Shown: positions 15,886-24,319, numbered from the stretch's first letter. The stretch is 24,784 nucleotides of DNA from CAYVMN01 sp043808585 (GCA_043808585.1 JAZDES010000174.1:1-24784); one strand, 5' to 3'. The notes: generated by a model not told the origin, from the letters alone. Numbers and translations: made by a program.

Positions 15886-17253
15886 GTGAAAAATTTCAAA
15901 AATACTATTGACGACCTTCATAGGATTCTAGGCCAGGGCCATTTGAAAACCGACCCAGCCTCACTGGCGGAGTATGTGGTAGAGGGGATGATACCCCAGG
16001 CGATTGTCTATCCCAGAGACCCTGAAGAGATTGCAGAAATCGTTAAACTTGCAAACCGGGAGAACCTGGCGGTCATTCCCTGGGGGAGCGGGTCAAAGGT
16101 GGCAGCAGGCAACCCTCCGTCACGCTTGGATCTCGTCATTTGCACCTCTCGTCTTGACGCCATCACAGACATGGACATTTCGAACCTTACTGTCACAGCG
16201 GAGGCCGGAGTGAGGTTAAAGGACCTCCAGTTGAGGCTGGCATCTGAGGAAGGCCGCTGCTTTTTGCCCATAGACCCCCCTTTTGTTGACAGAACAACCA
16301 TGGGAGGACTCATTGCCACAAACTCGAGCGGGCCGAGGCGACTCCTATATGGCCTGCCACGAGATATGGTGCTGGGGGTTAGGTTTGTGGCCCCCAACGG
16401 AGAGATCGTGAGGGCAGGAGGCAAGACGGTAAAGAACGTATCGGGATACGATGTGTCCAAGCTGATGATCGGTTCATGGGGGACCCTTGGGATCCTGTGC
16501 GAAATGACGCTGCGTCTGATGCCCCTCCCTGAACGAATGGAAACGCTCCTTTTCCCTTTTGACGCGTTTGCAAATGCCTCTGCGTTCGTTGAAAATCTCT
16601 TTGAATCCAAGCTCCTCCCGGCGGCAGTGGAAGTCATGAACAGCCTCGTCCTCAGGGAGTTGGGATTTGACGGTTCGGCTAGCGCTGGATCGGGGGGTTA
16701 CGTCGTTGGTGTCGCCATCGAGGGCTTCCGGGAATCCGTTGCCCGAATGGCGAGGGAAATGAAAGAGATGGCCCTTAACGCGGGCGCAAGGGGGGATACG
16801 CTGCTTCAAGAGGAGAGGCACCGTGCCTTTTGGCTGGCCTTTAGCAATATGGCCTCTTCACTAGTCAATCGATTTGGGACCCTCATCACAGCACAGCTCA
16901 ATTATCCCATTTCCGAGTGGAAAGAGATTGTGCCCTATGTCGACGCTACATTGGCTAAAAACGATATTGAACACACTATCCTGGCCCATGCCGGAAGTGG
17001 CGTGAGCCTCATCAATCTGCATATTGAGCAGGAGGGGCAAACAGAGATGGGAGAGGCGCTTCAGGCATTGCAGGCACTTTCCGAGTACCTTATACAGGCG
17101 GAAGGCAGTCTTGTAGTTCAAAAGGCCCCTTCCGGGCTAAAGGGACAACTTCCCGTTTGGGGGCCAGAAAGACCCGACTATCTCATCATGAAACGAATAA
17201 AGAAACAGTTGGATCCCCTCCAGGTTATGTGCCCCGGTCGATTTGTGGTGTGA
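15886..17253 (+). CDS. glcE: FAD-binding subunit GlcE-like of glycolate oxidase
   Basis: 455 residues from GTG 15886 (GAGGG 13 bases upstream); E. coli GlcE has about 350. The FAD-binding domain reads PWGSGSKVAAGN near residue 66, TTMGGLIATNSSGPRR and VRAGGKTVKNVSGYDVSKLM; the latter is the GlcE signature and is absent from GlcD. The C-terminal region is longer than in E. coli and keeps a remnant, HAGSGVSLINLH, from His368, where active subunits have HAGDGNLHP. That suggests a structural or electron-relay flavoprotein rather than a second hydroxyacid site. The end CPGRF matches the usual NPGR ending. It lies 45 bases after glcD and 98 before glcF. Confidence 0.85.
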   Translation: MKNFKNTIDDLHRILGQGHLKTDPASLAEYVVEGMIPQAIVYPRDPEEIAEIVKLANRENLAVIPWGSGSKVAAGNPPSRLDLVICTSRLDAITDMDISNLTVTAEAGVRLKDLQLRLASEEGRCFLPIDPPFVDRTTMGGLIATNSSGPRRLLYGLPRDMVLGVRFVAPNGEIVRAGGKTVKNVSGYDVSKLMIGSWGTLGILCEMTLRLMPLPERMETLLFPFDAFANASAFVENLFESKLLPAAVEVMNSLVLRELGFDGSASAGSGGYVVGVAIEGFRESVARMAREMKEMALNAGARGDTLLQEERHRAFWLAFSNMASSLVNRFGTLITAQLNYPISEWKEIVPYVDATLAKNDIEHTILAHAGSGVSLINLHIEQEGQTEMGEALQALQALSEYLIQAEGSLVVQKAPSGLKGQLPVWGPERPDYLIMKRIKKQLDPLQVMCPGRFVV

Positions 17254-17299
17254 GGCAAGACTGGAAGTGAGAGCAGATAAGATACTGTGAACGTAACAG

Positions 17300-17342
17300 C
17301 TCAATAAGTAGTCTTAAAAACCATTTCCCACGATTTATTGAG
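17300..17342 (+). promoter_or_regulatory. Inverted repeat at the glcF ribosome binding site
   Basis: CTCAATAA (17300-17307) and TTATTGAG (17335-17342) are perfect inverted repeats separated by 27 bases. The right arm touches AGAGGG (17341-17346), the ribosome binding site of the GTG at 17352. Folding could limit glcF translation, or it could be a protein site. Confidence 0.35.
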
Positions 17343-17351
17343 AGGGTACCT

Positions 17352-18521
17352 GTGAACATTACTCAGTTACGCAAATTGTCCTATGATGAGGTGGCCAAGT
17401 GCAACAGGTGCGGTTTCTGCCTGCCCAGCTGCCCCATCTACCTCGCGGAAGGCAAGGAGTCTGCCACACCACGTGGACGAAACGCTATCACCCGGTCGGT
17501 GATCGAGGGCAGACTGGACTGGAGTCCTGAAATCGAGGACGCCATCTTCTCGTGCCTGGGTTGCGGGGCATGCACGGCCGCCTGCTTTCCCAAGGTCGAA
17601 ACCAAACAACTCGTCCTCCGGGACCGCCAGTGTCTGGTGGGGGAGGGGCTTTACCCCAAGATCGCCGATCGGGTTGCCCGTTTCCTGGAGGAATCGCACA
17701 ACATATCGGACGAAGAAAACGCAGAGCGCGGGGAGTGGCAGGAACTGATCAAAGGGATGCCGGAACATGCCCTTGAAAAGGAACATGCCAATGTCGTTTT
17801 CTTTGTGGGCTGTGTGGCGTCGTTCTTTCCTATGGCCCAGAATATTCCCGCCAACATGGCACGTATTATGGAACAGGCCAAACTGGACTTCACGATCCTG
17901 GGCGGGGAGGAGTGGTGTTGCGGCTTTCCTTTGATCGGGGCCGGGATGCCTGACAAGGTAAGTAAGCTCGTTGAACACAACTTGGATAAGGTCCGCCAGG
18001 TAGGTGCCAAGGAGATCGTATTCACGTGTCCATCCTGTTATTATACCTGGAAGCAACTTTACGCGTGTGATCTGAAGCTCTACCATGCCACCCAGATGCT
18101 TGATCGTGTGATCCAGGAGGGGCGCATCCATCTCAAGCAAATCAACGCAACTGTCGCCTACCACGACCCCTGTGATCTAGGGAGAAACAGTGGCATATTC
18201 GAGGAACCCCGCAGGGTCCTCAAGGCAATCCCAGGCATCAAACTGGTGGAGCTACCTAACAATCGTCAAATGGCCCGGTGCTGCGGAGGGGGGGGGAATC
18301 TGGAAATGGTGAACCCAGAGCTTTCCGGCAAGGTGGCCCAGATGCGGATTGACGAGATCATGGAGACCGGAGCAGATTTGGTCGTGTCATCCTGCCAGCA
18401 GTGCCTGAGGACTCTCGTGACCAGGGCCCGCAGGGAGGGTATTGACCTGGCGGTAAAGGATCTCACCGAGGTTGTGGCCGAGGCGGCGGGTCTAAATCCC
18501 AAAAGGAGTGACCGTGACTGA
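17352..18521 (+). CDS. glcF: Iron-sulfur subunit GlcF of glycolate oxidase ((Fe-S)-binding, CCG-domain protein)
   Basis: 389 residues from GTG 17352. It has two [4Fe-4S] motifs, Cys17/20/23/27 (CNRCGFCLPSCP) and Cys68/71/74/78 (CLGCGACTAACFP), so it carries electrons from the flavin subunits. Two CCG cysteine-rich domains follow: FFVGCVASFF with GEEWCCGFPL, and YHDPCDLGR with ARCCGGGGNL, then SSCQQC. The build is that of GlcF, LutA and the HdrD catalytic part. Placed after glcD and glcE, it completes the GlcDEF set. Its end overlaps the start of the dehydrogenase gene, implying translational coupling. An Hdr-type disulfide partner is possible in an anaerobe, but context favours GlcF. Confidence 0.9.
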   Translation: MNITQLRKLSYDEVAKCNRCGFCLPSCPIYLAEGKESATPRGRNAITRSVIEGRLDWSPEIEDAIFSCLGCGACTAACFPKVETKQLVLRDRQCLVGEGLYPKIADRVARFLEESHNISDEENAERGEWQELIKGMPEHALEKEHANVVFFVGCVASFFPMAQNIPANMARIMEQAKLDFTILGGEEWCCGFPLIGAGMPDKVSKLVEHNLDKVRQVGAKEIVFTCPSCYYTWKQLYACDLKLYHATQMLDRVIQEGRIHLKQINATVAYHDPCDLGRNSGIFEEPRRVLKAIPGIKLVELPNNRQMARCCGGGGNLEMVNPELSGKVAQMRIDEIMETGADLVVSSCQQCLRTLVTRARREGIDLAVKDLTEVVAEAAGLNPKRSDRD

Positions 18522-19281
18522 CCCTGCCAAAATGACCGTCTTCATCACCGGAGCCAGCAGCGGATTCGGTGCGGCATGTGCCCGACGTTTTGCCTCGGCC
18601 GGATCGAGACTCATCCTGGCTGCACGTCGCACCCAACGGCTTGAGCAACTCAAGGCCCAGCTTCCTGTTCCCACACACATCGTTGCCCTGGATGTTCGCA
18701 ACAGAAGGGCAGTCGAAAAGACTGTTTCTGATCTGCCCGCCGAATTTGCAGATGTAGATGTCCTGATCAACAACGCCGGTCTTGCCCTGGGTATAGAGCC
18801 GGCATATGATGCGGACATGGAAAACTGGGAGGTGATGGTTGACACCAACGTGAAAGGGCTCCTTTACTGTACACGCGCGATCCTTCCCCGTATGGTCGAG
18901 AGGGATCGCGGTCACATCGTCAATATCGGTTCCGTGGCCGGAACTTACCCTTACAAGGGCGGCAACGTTTATGGGGCAACCAAGGCCTTTGTACGTCAGT
19001 TTTCCCTGAATCTAAGGACTGACCTCCTCGGGACCAAGGTCCGCGTCACAGACGTGGAGCCGGGGCTTGCCAAGACCGAGTTTTCGCTGGTACGGATGAA
19101 GGGGGATGCCCAGAAAGCTGAGGATCTTTACAAAGGCACGAAGCCGATTGTTCCTGAAGACATGGGAGAAATCGTCTTCTGGATCTCGACCCTCCCGGAG
19201 CACTTGAATATCAACCGGATCGAGATTATGCCTGTCTGCCAGGCAATGGATTCCTTTGCCATACACAGGAAGACAGCCTGA
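18514..19281 (+). CDS. ydfG: Short-chain dehydrogenase, YdfG-like NADP-dependent 3-hydroxy acid dehydrogenase
   Basis: About 255 residues. YdfG oxidises serine, allo-threonine and 3-hydroxy acids, and in reverse reduces malonic semialdehyde. Numbering from the upstream GTG 18508: the cofactor loop TGASSGFG is at 14-21, an Arg-rich segment (AARRTQR) suits NADP, NNAG is at 88-91, Ser142 is in NIGSVAG, and the catalytic Tyr155 and Lys159 are in NVYGATKAF. The stretch GGNVYGATKAFVRQFSLNLR and the C-terminal STLPEHLNINRIEIMPV closely recall E. coli YdfG. AAAAGGAG (18501-18508) overlaps GTG 18508, so GTG 18514 is the better start; ATG 18532 aligns with the E. coli start. It overlaps glcF. Some homologues reduce sulfoacetaldehyde, so the substrate is open. 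Confidence 0.88.
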   Translation: MTDPAKMTVFITGASSGFGAACARRFASAGSRLILAARRTQRLEQLKAQLPVPTHIVALDVRNRRAVEKTVSDLPAEFADVDVLINNAGLALGIEPAYDADMENWEVMVDTNVKGLLYCTRAILPRMVERDRGHIVNIGSVAGTYPYKGGNVYGATKAFVRQFSLNLRTDLLGTKVRVTDVEPGLAKTEFSLVRMKGDAQKAEDLYKGTKPIVPEDMGEIVFWISTLPEHLNINRIEIMPVCQAMDSFAIHRKTA

Positions 19282-19331
19282 TCAGATCTTCATTCCTCTG
19301 CCCCCCTAATTCTAGGCATAGGAGAGAGGGT

Positions 19332-19388
19332 GGATCCTGGCCAGGACCGAATGTGTCCATCTTGAAGCATTTTGATGGTCGATTTAAT
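19332..19388 (+). promoter_or_regulatory. Gap before livK: near-palindrome and weak promoter candidate
   Basis: The 134-base gap holds GGATCCTGGCCAGGACC (19332-19348), a 17-base near-perfect palindrome, and TTGAAG (19362-19367) with TTTAAT (19383-19388) 15 bases on. The palindrome could be an operator; the promoter spacing is short. A strong GGAGGT precedes livK. Confidence 0.3.
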
Positions 19389-19415
19389 AACAAATAGGAA
19401 GAAGGAGGTAGGAAA

Positions 19416-20615
19416 ATGAACATCAGACGAGGATGCTTAGTGATGGTTTTGTTAGTTTTGGTCTTGGGTTTTCTTACGTCGCAGGCCGTGGCCGCCGATC
19501 CCATCAAGATCGGGGTACTTCAAGGCCTCAGCGGGGCCTATGAGGTCTATGGTAAACAGGAGGTCACCGGCTTCAAGATGGGGCTGGAATATGGCACCAA
19601 AGGAACCAATAAGATCATCGGAAGGGACGTTAAGCTCTTCATCGAGGATACCCAGCTCAAGCCGGAAAGGGGGAAAATGCTCCTAACCAAGCTTTATAGC
19701 GACGACAAGGTGGACCTGGCCGTAGGACCGACGAGCAGCGCCGTGGCCCTAGCATGCCTTCCTGTGGCCCAGGAATTTAAGAAGCTCCTGATAGTAGAAC
19801 CGGCGGTGGCTGACGCGATTACCGGTTCACAGTGGAACAGATATATCTTCAGGACGGGCCGCAACTCGGGTCAGGACGCCATCTCCAATGCCGCAGCCGT
19901 TGCCAAACCCGGGGTCAGCATAGCCACCATTGCCCAGGACTATGCCTTTGGACGAGATGGAGTTGCTGCTTACAAGAGCGCCGCAGAAAAGCTTGGGGCA
20001 AAGATCGTCGATGAGGAATACTGCGATCCCAAGGGCACCGATTTTACGGCACCGATACAAAGAATTATTGAGGCCTTAAAGGATAAGCCGGAACCAAAGT
20101 ATGTCTGGATCATCTGGGCAGGAAAGGGCGGCCCTGTCCCTCAGTTACTGGCAAGCGGGATCGACAAATACGGGATACAGATCACCAGCGGGGGCAATGT
20201 CATCCCGGTCCTGAAGATGATGAAGCCGCTCAAGGGGATGGTAGGTGCTGCCTACTATTACTACGAATGCCCCAAGAACCCGGTAAATGACTGGTTTGTA
20301 AAGGAGCATTTCAAACGATTCAATGAACCCCCTGATTTCTTCACCTGCGGCGGCTTTGCTGCGGCAATGGCTGTTGTTGCAGGCATTACAAAGGCGGGGA
20401 GTACCGATACAGAAAAGCTCATCAATGCAATGGAAGGTATGTCCTTCATGACTCCTAAAGGGGAGATGACCTTCCGGAAGGTGGACCACCAGGCCTTGCA
20501 ACCCATGTTCGCCTTTAAACTGGATGTACGCCCAGATGTGGATTGGGCCATTCCCGTCCTGGTGAAGGAGTTGTCTGCCGAGGAAACAGCCCCCCCAGTA
20601 TTGGTCAAGCAATAA
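19416..20615 (+). CDS. livK: ABC transporter periplasmic substrate-binding protein, LivK/branched-chain amino acid type
   Basis: 399 residues. A signal peptide is clear (MNIRRG, a hydrophobic core, then SQAVA before ADPIKIG, cleavage near residue 26). The mature part is a type I periplasmic binding fold: IGVLQGLSGAYEVYG, IGRDVKLFIEDTQLKPERG, VDLAVGPTSSAVALA, then the C-lobe with GGFAAAMAVVAG and TPKGEMTFRKVDHQALQPMF, usual in this family. It delivers ligand to the permease and ATPase subunits encoded next. Family members bind amino acids, amides, aromatic acids or hydroxy acids, so ligand cannot be called. The position after glcDEF and ydfG suggests a small organic acid or amino acid. GGAGGT about 7 bases before the ATG supports the start and high expression. 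Confidence 0.92.
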   Translation: MNIRRGCLVMVLLVLVLGFLTSQAVAADPIKIGVLQGLSGAYEVYGKQEVTGFKMGLEYGTKGTNKIIGRDVKLFIEDTQLKPERGKMLLTKLYSDDKVDLAVGPTSSAVALACLPVAQEFKKLLIVEPAVADAITGSQWNRYIFRTGRNSGQDAISNAAAVAKPGVSIATIAQDYAFGRDGVAAYKSAAEKLGAKIVDEEYCDPKGTDFTAPIQRIIEALKDKPEPKYVWIIWAGKGGPVPQLLASGIDKYGIQITSGGNVIPVLKMMKPLKGMVGAAYYYYECPKNPVNDWFVKEHFKRFNEPPDFFTCGGFAAAMAVVAGITKAGSTDTEKLINAMEGMSFMTPKGEMTFRKVDHQALQPMFAFKLDVRPDVDWAIPVLVKELSAEETAPPVLVKQ

Positions 20616-20621
20616 CAATCG

Positions 20622-20664
20622 TCCCCCCGGAGACGCTCCCTGAGAGGATATCGTGCCGGGGGGA
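20622..20664 (+). promoter_or_regulatory. Hairpin between livK and livG covering the livG ribosome binding site
   Basis: TCCCCCCGG (20622-20630) and CCGGGGGGA (20656-20664) form a perfect 9-bp stem. The loop of 25 bases contains AGAGGATATCGTG, an alternative start. The right arm leads into GGGGGGAGG, the only strong ribosome binding sequence before ATG 20683. A competing small hairpin GGAG/CTCC (20629-20639) overlaps the left arm. Confidence 0.6.
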
Positions 20665-20682
20665 GGACTCCAACCACCAGCA

Positions 20683-21459
20683 ATGAATCCCAAGGTCTTG
20701 GAACCTATCATAGAAACAAAGGACCTGACCATACGCTTCGGTGGTCATGTGGCCGTGGACCATGTGAGCATCAAGATAGAGCCTTTTACCTTTAAATCCA
20801 TAATAGGCCCCAATGGGGCGGGGAAGACGACCCTGTTTAACCTCATGACAGGCCAGTACAAACCCACGGAGGGGAGGGTCTTCCTCAAGGGCAGGGATAT
20901 CACCCACCTGGCCCCGGCTTACAGGACCCGCATGGGAATGGGGCGCTCCTTCCAGTTGACCAATATTTTCCCCCTCCTGAGTGTGCTTGAGAATGTACGG
21001 ATCGCCATTCAGTCGCGAGAGGGTCTGGGTCTTAACTTCTGGAGAAGCTATCTCCATTATGCACAACTGGAGGATGAGGCCTATTCCATACTCGAGGACG
21101 TCCTGTTGAATGATAGATGGGCCGCTCCGGCGAGCAGCCTGACTCATGGGGAGCAACGAAAGCTGGAGATTGCCATATTGCTTGCCCTTGATGCCGAAAT
21201 CCTCTTCCTCGACGAGCCGACAGCAGGGATGTCTCTGGAGGAGGTACCGGCCATATTGGAGATCCTCGAGCGGATCAAGTCAGCAGGGGAAAGTACCATG
21301 CTCTTGGTGGAACATAAGATGGACATGATAATGACCTTGTCAGACACTATCGCGGTACTCCAGGAAGGTAGGCTGATCGCCGATGCCACCCCCAACGAGA
21401 TCGCAGGTAACAGCGCGGTCCAGGAGGCCTATCTGGGAGGCGGGATAAGGCGTGGCTGA
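20683..21459 (+). CDS. livG: ABC transporter ATP-binding protein, LivG type
   Basis: 258 residues from ATG 20683; the frame is open from GTG 20653. I prefer ATG because LivG proteins have about 15-20 residues before RFGG. Walker A GPNGAGKT is at residues 42-49, the Q-loop lies in GMGRSFQLTNIF, the signature is SLTHGEQRKLEIA (variant of LSGGQ, normal for LivG), Walker B is ILFLDEPTAGM, and the switch His is in LLVEHKMD. It powers import by the Liv-type permease LivHM with LivF. It overlaps livF by 8 bases, which suggests coupled translation. A hairpin covers its ribosome binding site. Confidence 0.92.
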   Translation: MNPKVLEPIIETKDLTIRFGGHVAVDHVSIKIEPFTFKSIIGPNGAGKTTLFNLMTGQYKPTEGRVFLKGRDITHLAPAYRTRMGMGRSFQLTNIFPLLSVLENVRIAIQSREGLGLNFWRSYLHYAQLEDEAYSILEDVLLNDRWAAPASSLTHGEQRKLEIAILLALDAEILFLDEPTAGMSLEEVPAILEILERIKSAGESTMLLVEHKMDMIMTLSDTIAVLQEGRLIADATPNEIAGNSAVQEAYLGGGIRRG

Positions 21460-22186
21460 GACCATTTTAATGGCAGAAGGGGTACACACCTTCATCGGCC
21501 AGCACCATATCCTCCAGGGTCTCTCCTTTGAGGCCGAGGCCGACGCAGTAACTGTCCTTATCGGCCGTAACGGCGCCGGAAAGAGCACAACCCTCAGGAC
21601 AATCATGGGTCTTTCCCCATCGTCCCGCGGCAGAGTCATTTACAAGGGGAAGGATATTCAAGAGAAGAGGCCCTATGAGATCGCCCGAATGGGGATCGGG
21701 TTCGTCCCGGAAGGAAGAGGGATCTTCTCCGGTCTTACGGTGGAAGAAAATATGCGGGTGGCCATGCTTCACGAGGACCAACCCACGATGGAGAGGCTGG
21801 AGAGGGTGCTTGAGATGTTCACGGATCTCAGAAAGTTCTGGGAGGCCAAGGCCGGGAATCTGAGTGGGGGGCAGAAGCAAATACTCGCCATAGCCAGGGC
21901 CATTGTGAATGACACATCCTTGCTCCTCATCGATGAGCCCACAAAGGGTCTTGCCCCCATCATAATTGAAACCCTTATAGATGTGATAAATCGCATAAAA
22001 AGGCATAGCGTTGTGCTCCTGGTTGAGCAGAACTTCCACATGGCCAGCACTGTCGGAGATCATTTCTACATCCTGGACGACGGGGTCGTGGTGCACAGGG
22101 GGATCATGGAGGATCTGGCTCGGGACCAGGAATTGAAGAGCAGATATCTGGGTATATCAAAGCCGGCAGAAGAGCGCCAGGAATAG
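21452..22186 (+). CDS. livF: ABC transporter ATP-binding protein, LivF type
   Basis: 244 residues from GTG 21452, in line with LivF (about 235). Walker A GRNGAGKS is at 38-45, the LivF-type segment GIGFVPEGRGIFSGLTVEENM follows, the signature is NLSGGQKQILAIARAI, Walker B LLLIDEPTKGL, and the switch segment VLLVEQNF has Gln in the usual LivF place. It pairs with LivG to hydrolyse ATP at the membrane. The start overlaps the livG stop; an in-frame ATG at 21470 is an alternative, but GGGAGG upstream fits the GTG. Confidence 0.92.
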   Translation: MAETILMAEGVHTFIGQHHILQGLSFEAEADAVTVLIGRNGAGKSTTLRTIMGLSPSSRGRVIYKGKDIQEKRPYEIARMGIGFVPEGRGIFSGLTVEENMRVAMLHEDQPTMERLERVLEMFTDLRKFWEAKAGNLSGGQKQILAIARAIVNDTSLLLIDEPTKGLAPIIIETLIDVINRIKRHSVVLLVEQNFHMASTVGDHFYILDDGVVVHRGIMEDLARDQELKSRYLGISKPAEERQE

Positions 22187-22202
22187 AGGGAAAAATTCTG
22201 CC

Positions 22203-23192
22203 ATGTCATATGATCTAATCAGGCGATGGAGCCAGGAGCTTACCCTTGCAGGGGTGATTATTCTCTTTCTGCTTCCGGTAATAGGCATGCCCGTCAAGAC
22301 CTACCTGACACTGACAATAGCAGGGCTCGCCATGGGGATGCTCCTCTTCCTGGTATCCTCAGGATTGAGTCTCATATTCGGCCTGATGGATGTCCTCAAT
22401 TTTGCCCATGGGGCCTGCTTTGCGTGGGGGGCCTATGTGGGCTTCAGTACCTTCAAGTTTCTTATCAGATGGGTGGAAGCAGACTCCCTGACCCTGAACT
22501 TTTTGGCGTTTTTTGCGGCCATCATTGCCTCAGTGGTGACCGTCGCCCTCCTAGGCGTGGTCCTGGAGAGGGTCATAATCCGCCGCGTTTACGGGCAACA
22601 CCTCTTCCAGATCTTTATAACCTTTGGGGTAACCATAGTACTTGTGGAACTTATCCGTATCTTCTGGGGACCCAACGACGAGGTCATGCCTCTCCCCCAG
22701 CTCTTCCAGGGGAACTGGGATGTCTTCGATATCATAGTCCTCAGATTCCCGGCCATAGCCATCGGCCTGGGCACCTTAGTGTACGTCCTGATCCAACTTG
22801 TCCTTAAGAAAACCAGGATCGGAACAATCGTTCGCGCCGGAGTGGAAGACCGAGAAATGGTCCAGGCCATGGGGCATAACATCTTCGTCTTATTCACCGG
22901 CGTCTTTGCGGCAGGGGCAGGGTTAGCAGCCATCGGAGGGCTAGCAATGGCCCTGTTCAGCCTGCAGGTCTACCCGGACATGGGGAGCACATACCTCATC
23001 TTCGCATTTATCGTAGTAATTATAGGGGGACTGGGCAGCATAACAGGGTCTCTGGCAGGGGCGCTGATTGTGGGGTTGGCTTACAACTACGTGGCATACC
23101 TCCTTCCGCCGGCCGCCCTTGGCGTTAATGTAATAATCATGGTGATTATCCTTCTCATTCGGCCCACCGGCCTATTTCCGGTGGGGAAGTAA
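22203..23192 (+). CDS. livH: ABC transporter permease, LivH type
   Basis: 329 residues with about eight hydrophobic segments. GLSLIFGLMDVLNFAHGACFAWGAYVG is the family's characteristic N-terminal motif, and GTIVRAGVEDREMVQAMGHN is the cytosolic coupling loop that contacts the ATPase. The C-terminal IVVIIGGLGSITGSLAGALIVGL is also typical. It forms the channel with LivM. It starts 16 bases after livF. Confidence 0.93.
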   Translation: MSYDLIRRWSQELTLAGVIILFLLPVIGMPVKTYLTLTIAGLAMGMLLFLVSSGLSLIFGLMDVLNFAHGACFAWGAYVGFSTFKFLIRWVEADSLTLNFLAFFAAIIASVVTVALLGVVLERVIIRRVYGQHLFQIFITFGVTIVLVELIRIFWGPNDEVMPLPQLFQGNWDVFDIIVLRFPAIAIGLGTLVYVLIQLVLKKTRIGTIVRAGVEDREMVQAMGHNIFVLFTGVFAAGAGLAAIGGLAMALFSLQVYPDMGSTYLIFAFIVVIIGGLGSITGSLAGALIVGLAYNYVAYLLPPAALGVNVIIMVIILLIRPTGLFPVGK

Positions 23193-23203
23193 GAGGCAGA
23201 AGA

Positions 23204-24319
23204 GTGCTACAGCACACCCCGGTTCAGACCTTTCACATGGAGGAGAGGAAAAGACGATATCGCAGCGGCGGTTTCTTCCTCAGAGTCGGTCTTTTGGCCT
23301 TTCTGCTTCTGGTGCCGCTCCTCTTCCCATCATTCAAGACCGTTGATCTTGCGCTTAAGATCGTCATCTTCTCGGTCCTGGTTGCAAGCTTTGATATCCT
23401 TCTCGGCTACACCGGGATACTCTCATTCGGCCACGCCATGTTTTTCGGAATAGGGGCCTATAGCGTTGGACTGCTCATGGGTAAGTTCGGAACCCCCTCC
23501 TATCAGAACCTTATCATCGCATTCGCCGTGGCAGTGCTAAGTTCTTCCGTCATCGCCCTCCTTATCAGTTTCATATCTCTGAGGGTTAAGGCCATCTTTT
23601 TCGCCATGGTTACTCTCGCTATAGGCGAGTTGGCCATTATCCTTGCCACAAAGCTCACCGGCCTGACTGGAGGAGAGGATGGAATCAGCCTGAGCATGCC
23701 GGGCATCTTCTCGGTGGGTTTCAGCCTTGGCCCCATTTTCGGAGTCGAAATTACAGGCAGGATGATATCATACTATTTCATCATTCTTCTCAGTACCGGC
23801 CTTTTCCTTCTGATGCTTCGATTCATCCACTCTCCACTGGGACGAGTCCTTCAGGCCATCCGCGACAACGAGCAGCGGGCCGAGGCCCTGGGGTACAGGA
23901 CCTTCATCTTCCAGACAATCTCCATATGTTTTGGGAGCGTCCTCGCCAGCATCACTGGGGCCCTATATGCCATGTGGGTTGGATATATGAACCCCGAATC
24001 CTGCCTGGGTGTCATTACCATCATGCTGGAAGTCCTCCTCATGGTCATCATCGGCGGCATGGGGACCTTGTACGGGGCTATTGTAGGCGCGGCCTTTCTT
24101 AAGATTACCCAGACCTATCTCCCTGACCTTCAAGGCGTGACAAGGGCCCTTTTTCCCAACGCAGATGTACTGCACAGCACCATGGAACGCTGGCTCCTTA
24201 TCCTCGGGGTGCTTTTTATACTGGTCGTCTTTTTCTTCCCCAGAGGTGTGATTGGCACAGTCAGAGAATTCCAGGCCAGACGGAAGGGCCGTGCTGCCCC
24301 TCTTGCCAAGGAGTCGTGA
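23204..24319 (+). CDS. livM: ABC transporter permease, LivM type
   Basis: 371 residues from GTG 23204, with a basic N-terminal tail (EERKRRYRSGG) before the first helix and roughly nine to ten hydrophobic segments. LLGYTGILSFGHAMFFGIGAYS is the LivM motif, GRVLQAIRDNEQRAEALGY is the ATPase-contact loop, and MVIIGGMGTLYGAIVGAAF the conserved late helix. ATG 23237 is a possible later start. It lies 11 bases after livH and completes the K-G-F-H-M transporter. Confidence 0.93.
   Translation: MLQHTPVQTFHMEERKRRYRSGGFFLRVGLLAFLLLVPLLFPSFKTVDLALKIVIFSVLVASFDILLGYTGILSFGHAMFFGIGAYSVGLLMGKFGTPSYQNLIIAFAVAVLSSSVIALLISFISLRVKAIFFAMVTLAIGELAIILATKLTGLTGGEDGISLSMPGIFSVGFSLGPIFGVEITGRMISYYFIILLSTGLFLLMLRFIHSPLGRVLQAIRDNEQRAEALGYRTFIFQTISICFGSVLASITGALYAMWVGYMNPESCLGVITIMLEVLLMVIIGGMGTLYGAIVGAAFLKITQTYLPDLQGVTRALFPNADVLHSTMERWLLILGVLFILVVFFFPRGVIGTVREFQARRKGRAAPLAKES

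Noticed and set aside
16008..16637. Minus-strand 209-codon frame inside glcE
   Set aside because: It is antisense to the GlcE FAD-binding motifs, with Ser/Arg-rich shadow composition.
17367..18164. Minus-strand 265-codon frame inside glcF
   Set aside because: Long only because glcF is GC-rich there; the plus strand carries two ferredoxin motifs and CCG domains.
8022..19281. A dedicated organosulfonate pathway from TauE, GlcD-type oxidase and YdfG-type reductase
   Set aside because: No sulfo-lyase, sulfoacetaldehyde acetyltransferase or isethionate lyase is present, and the TauE gene is on the other strand 4 kb away; kept only as one substrate option.
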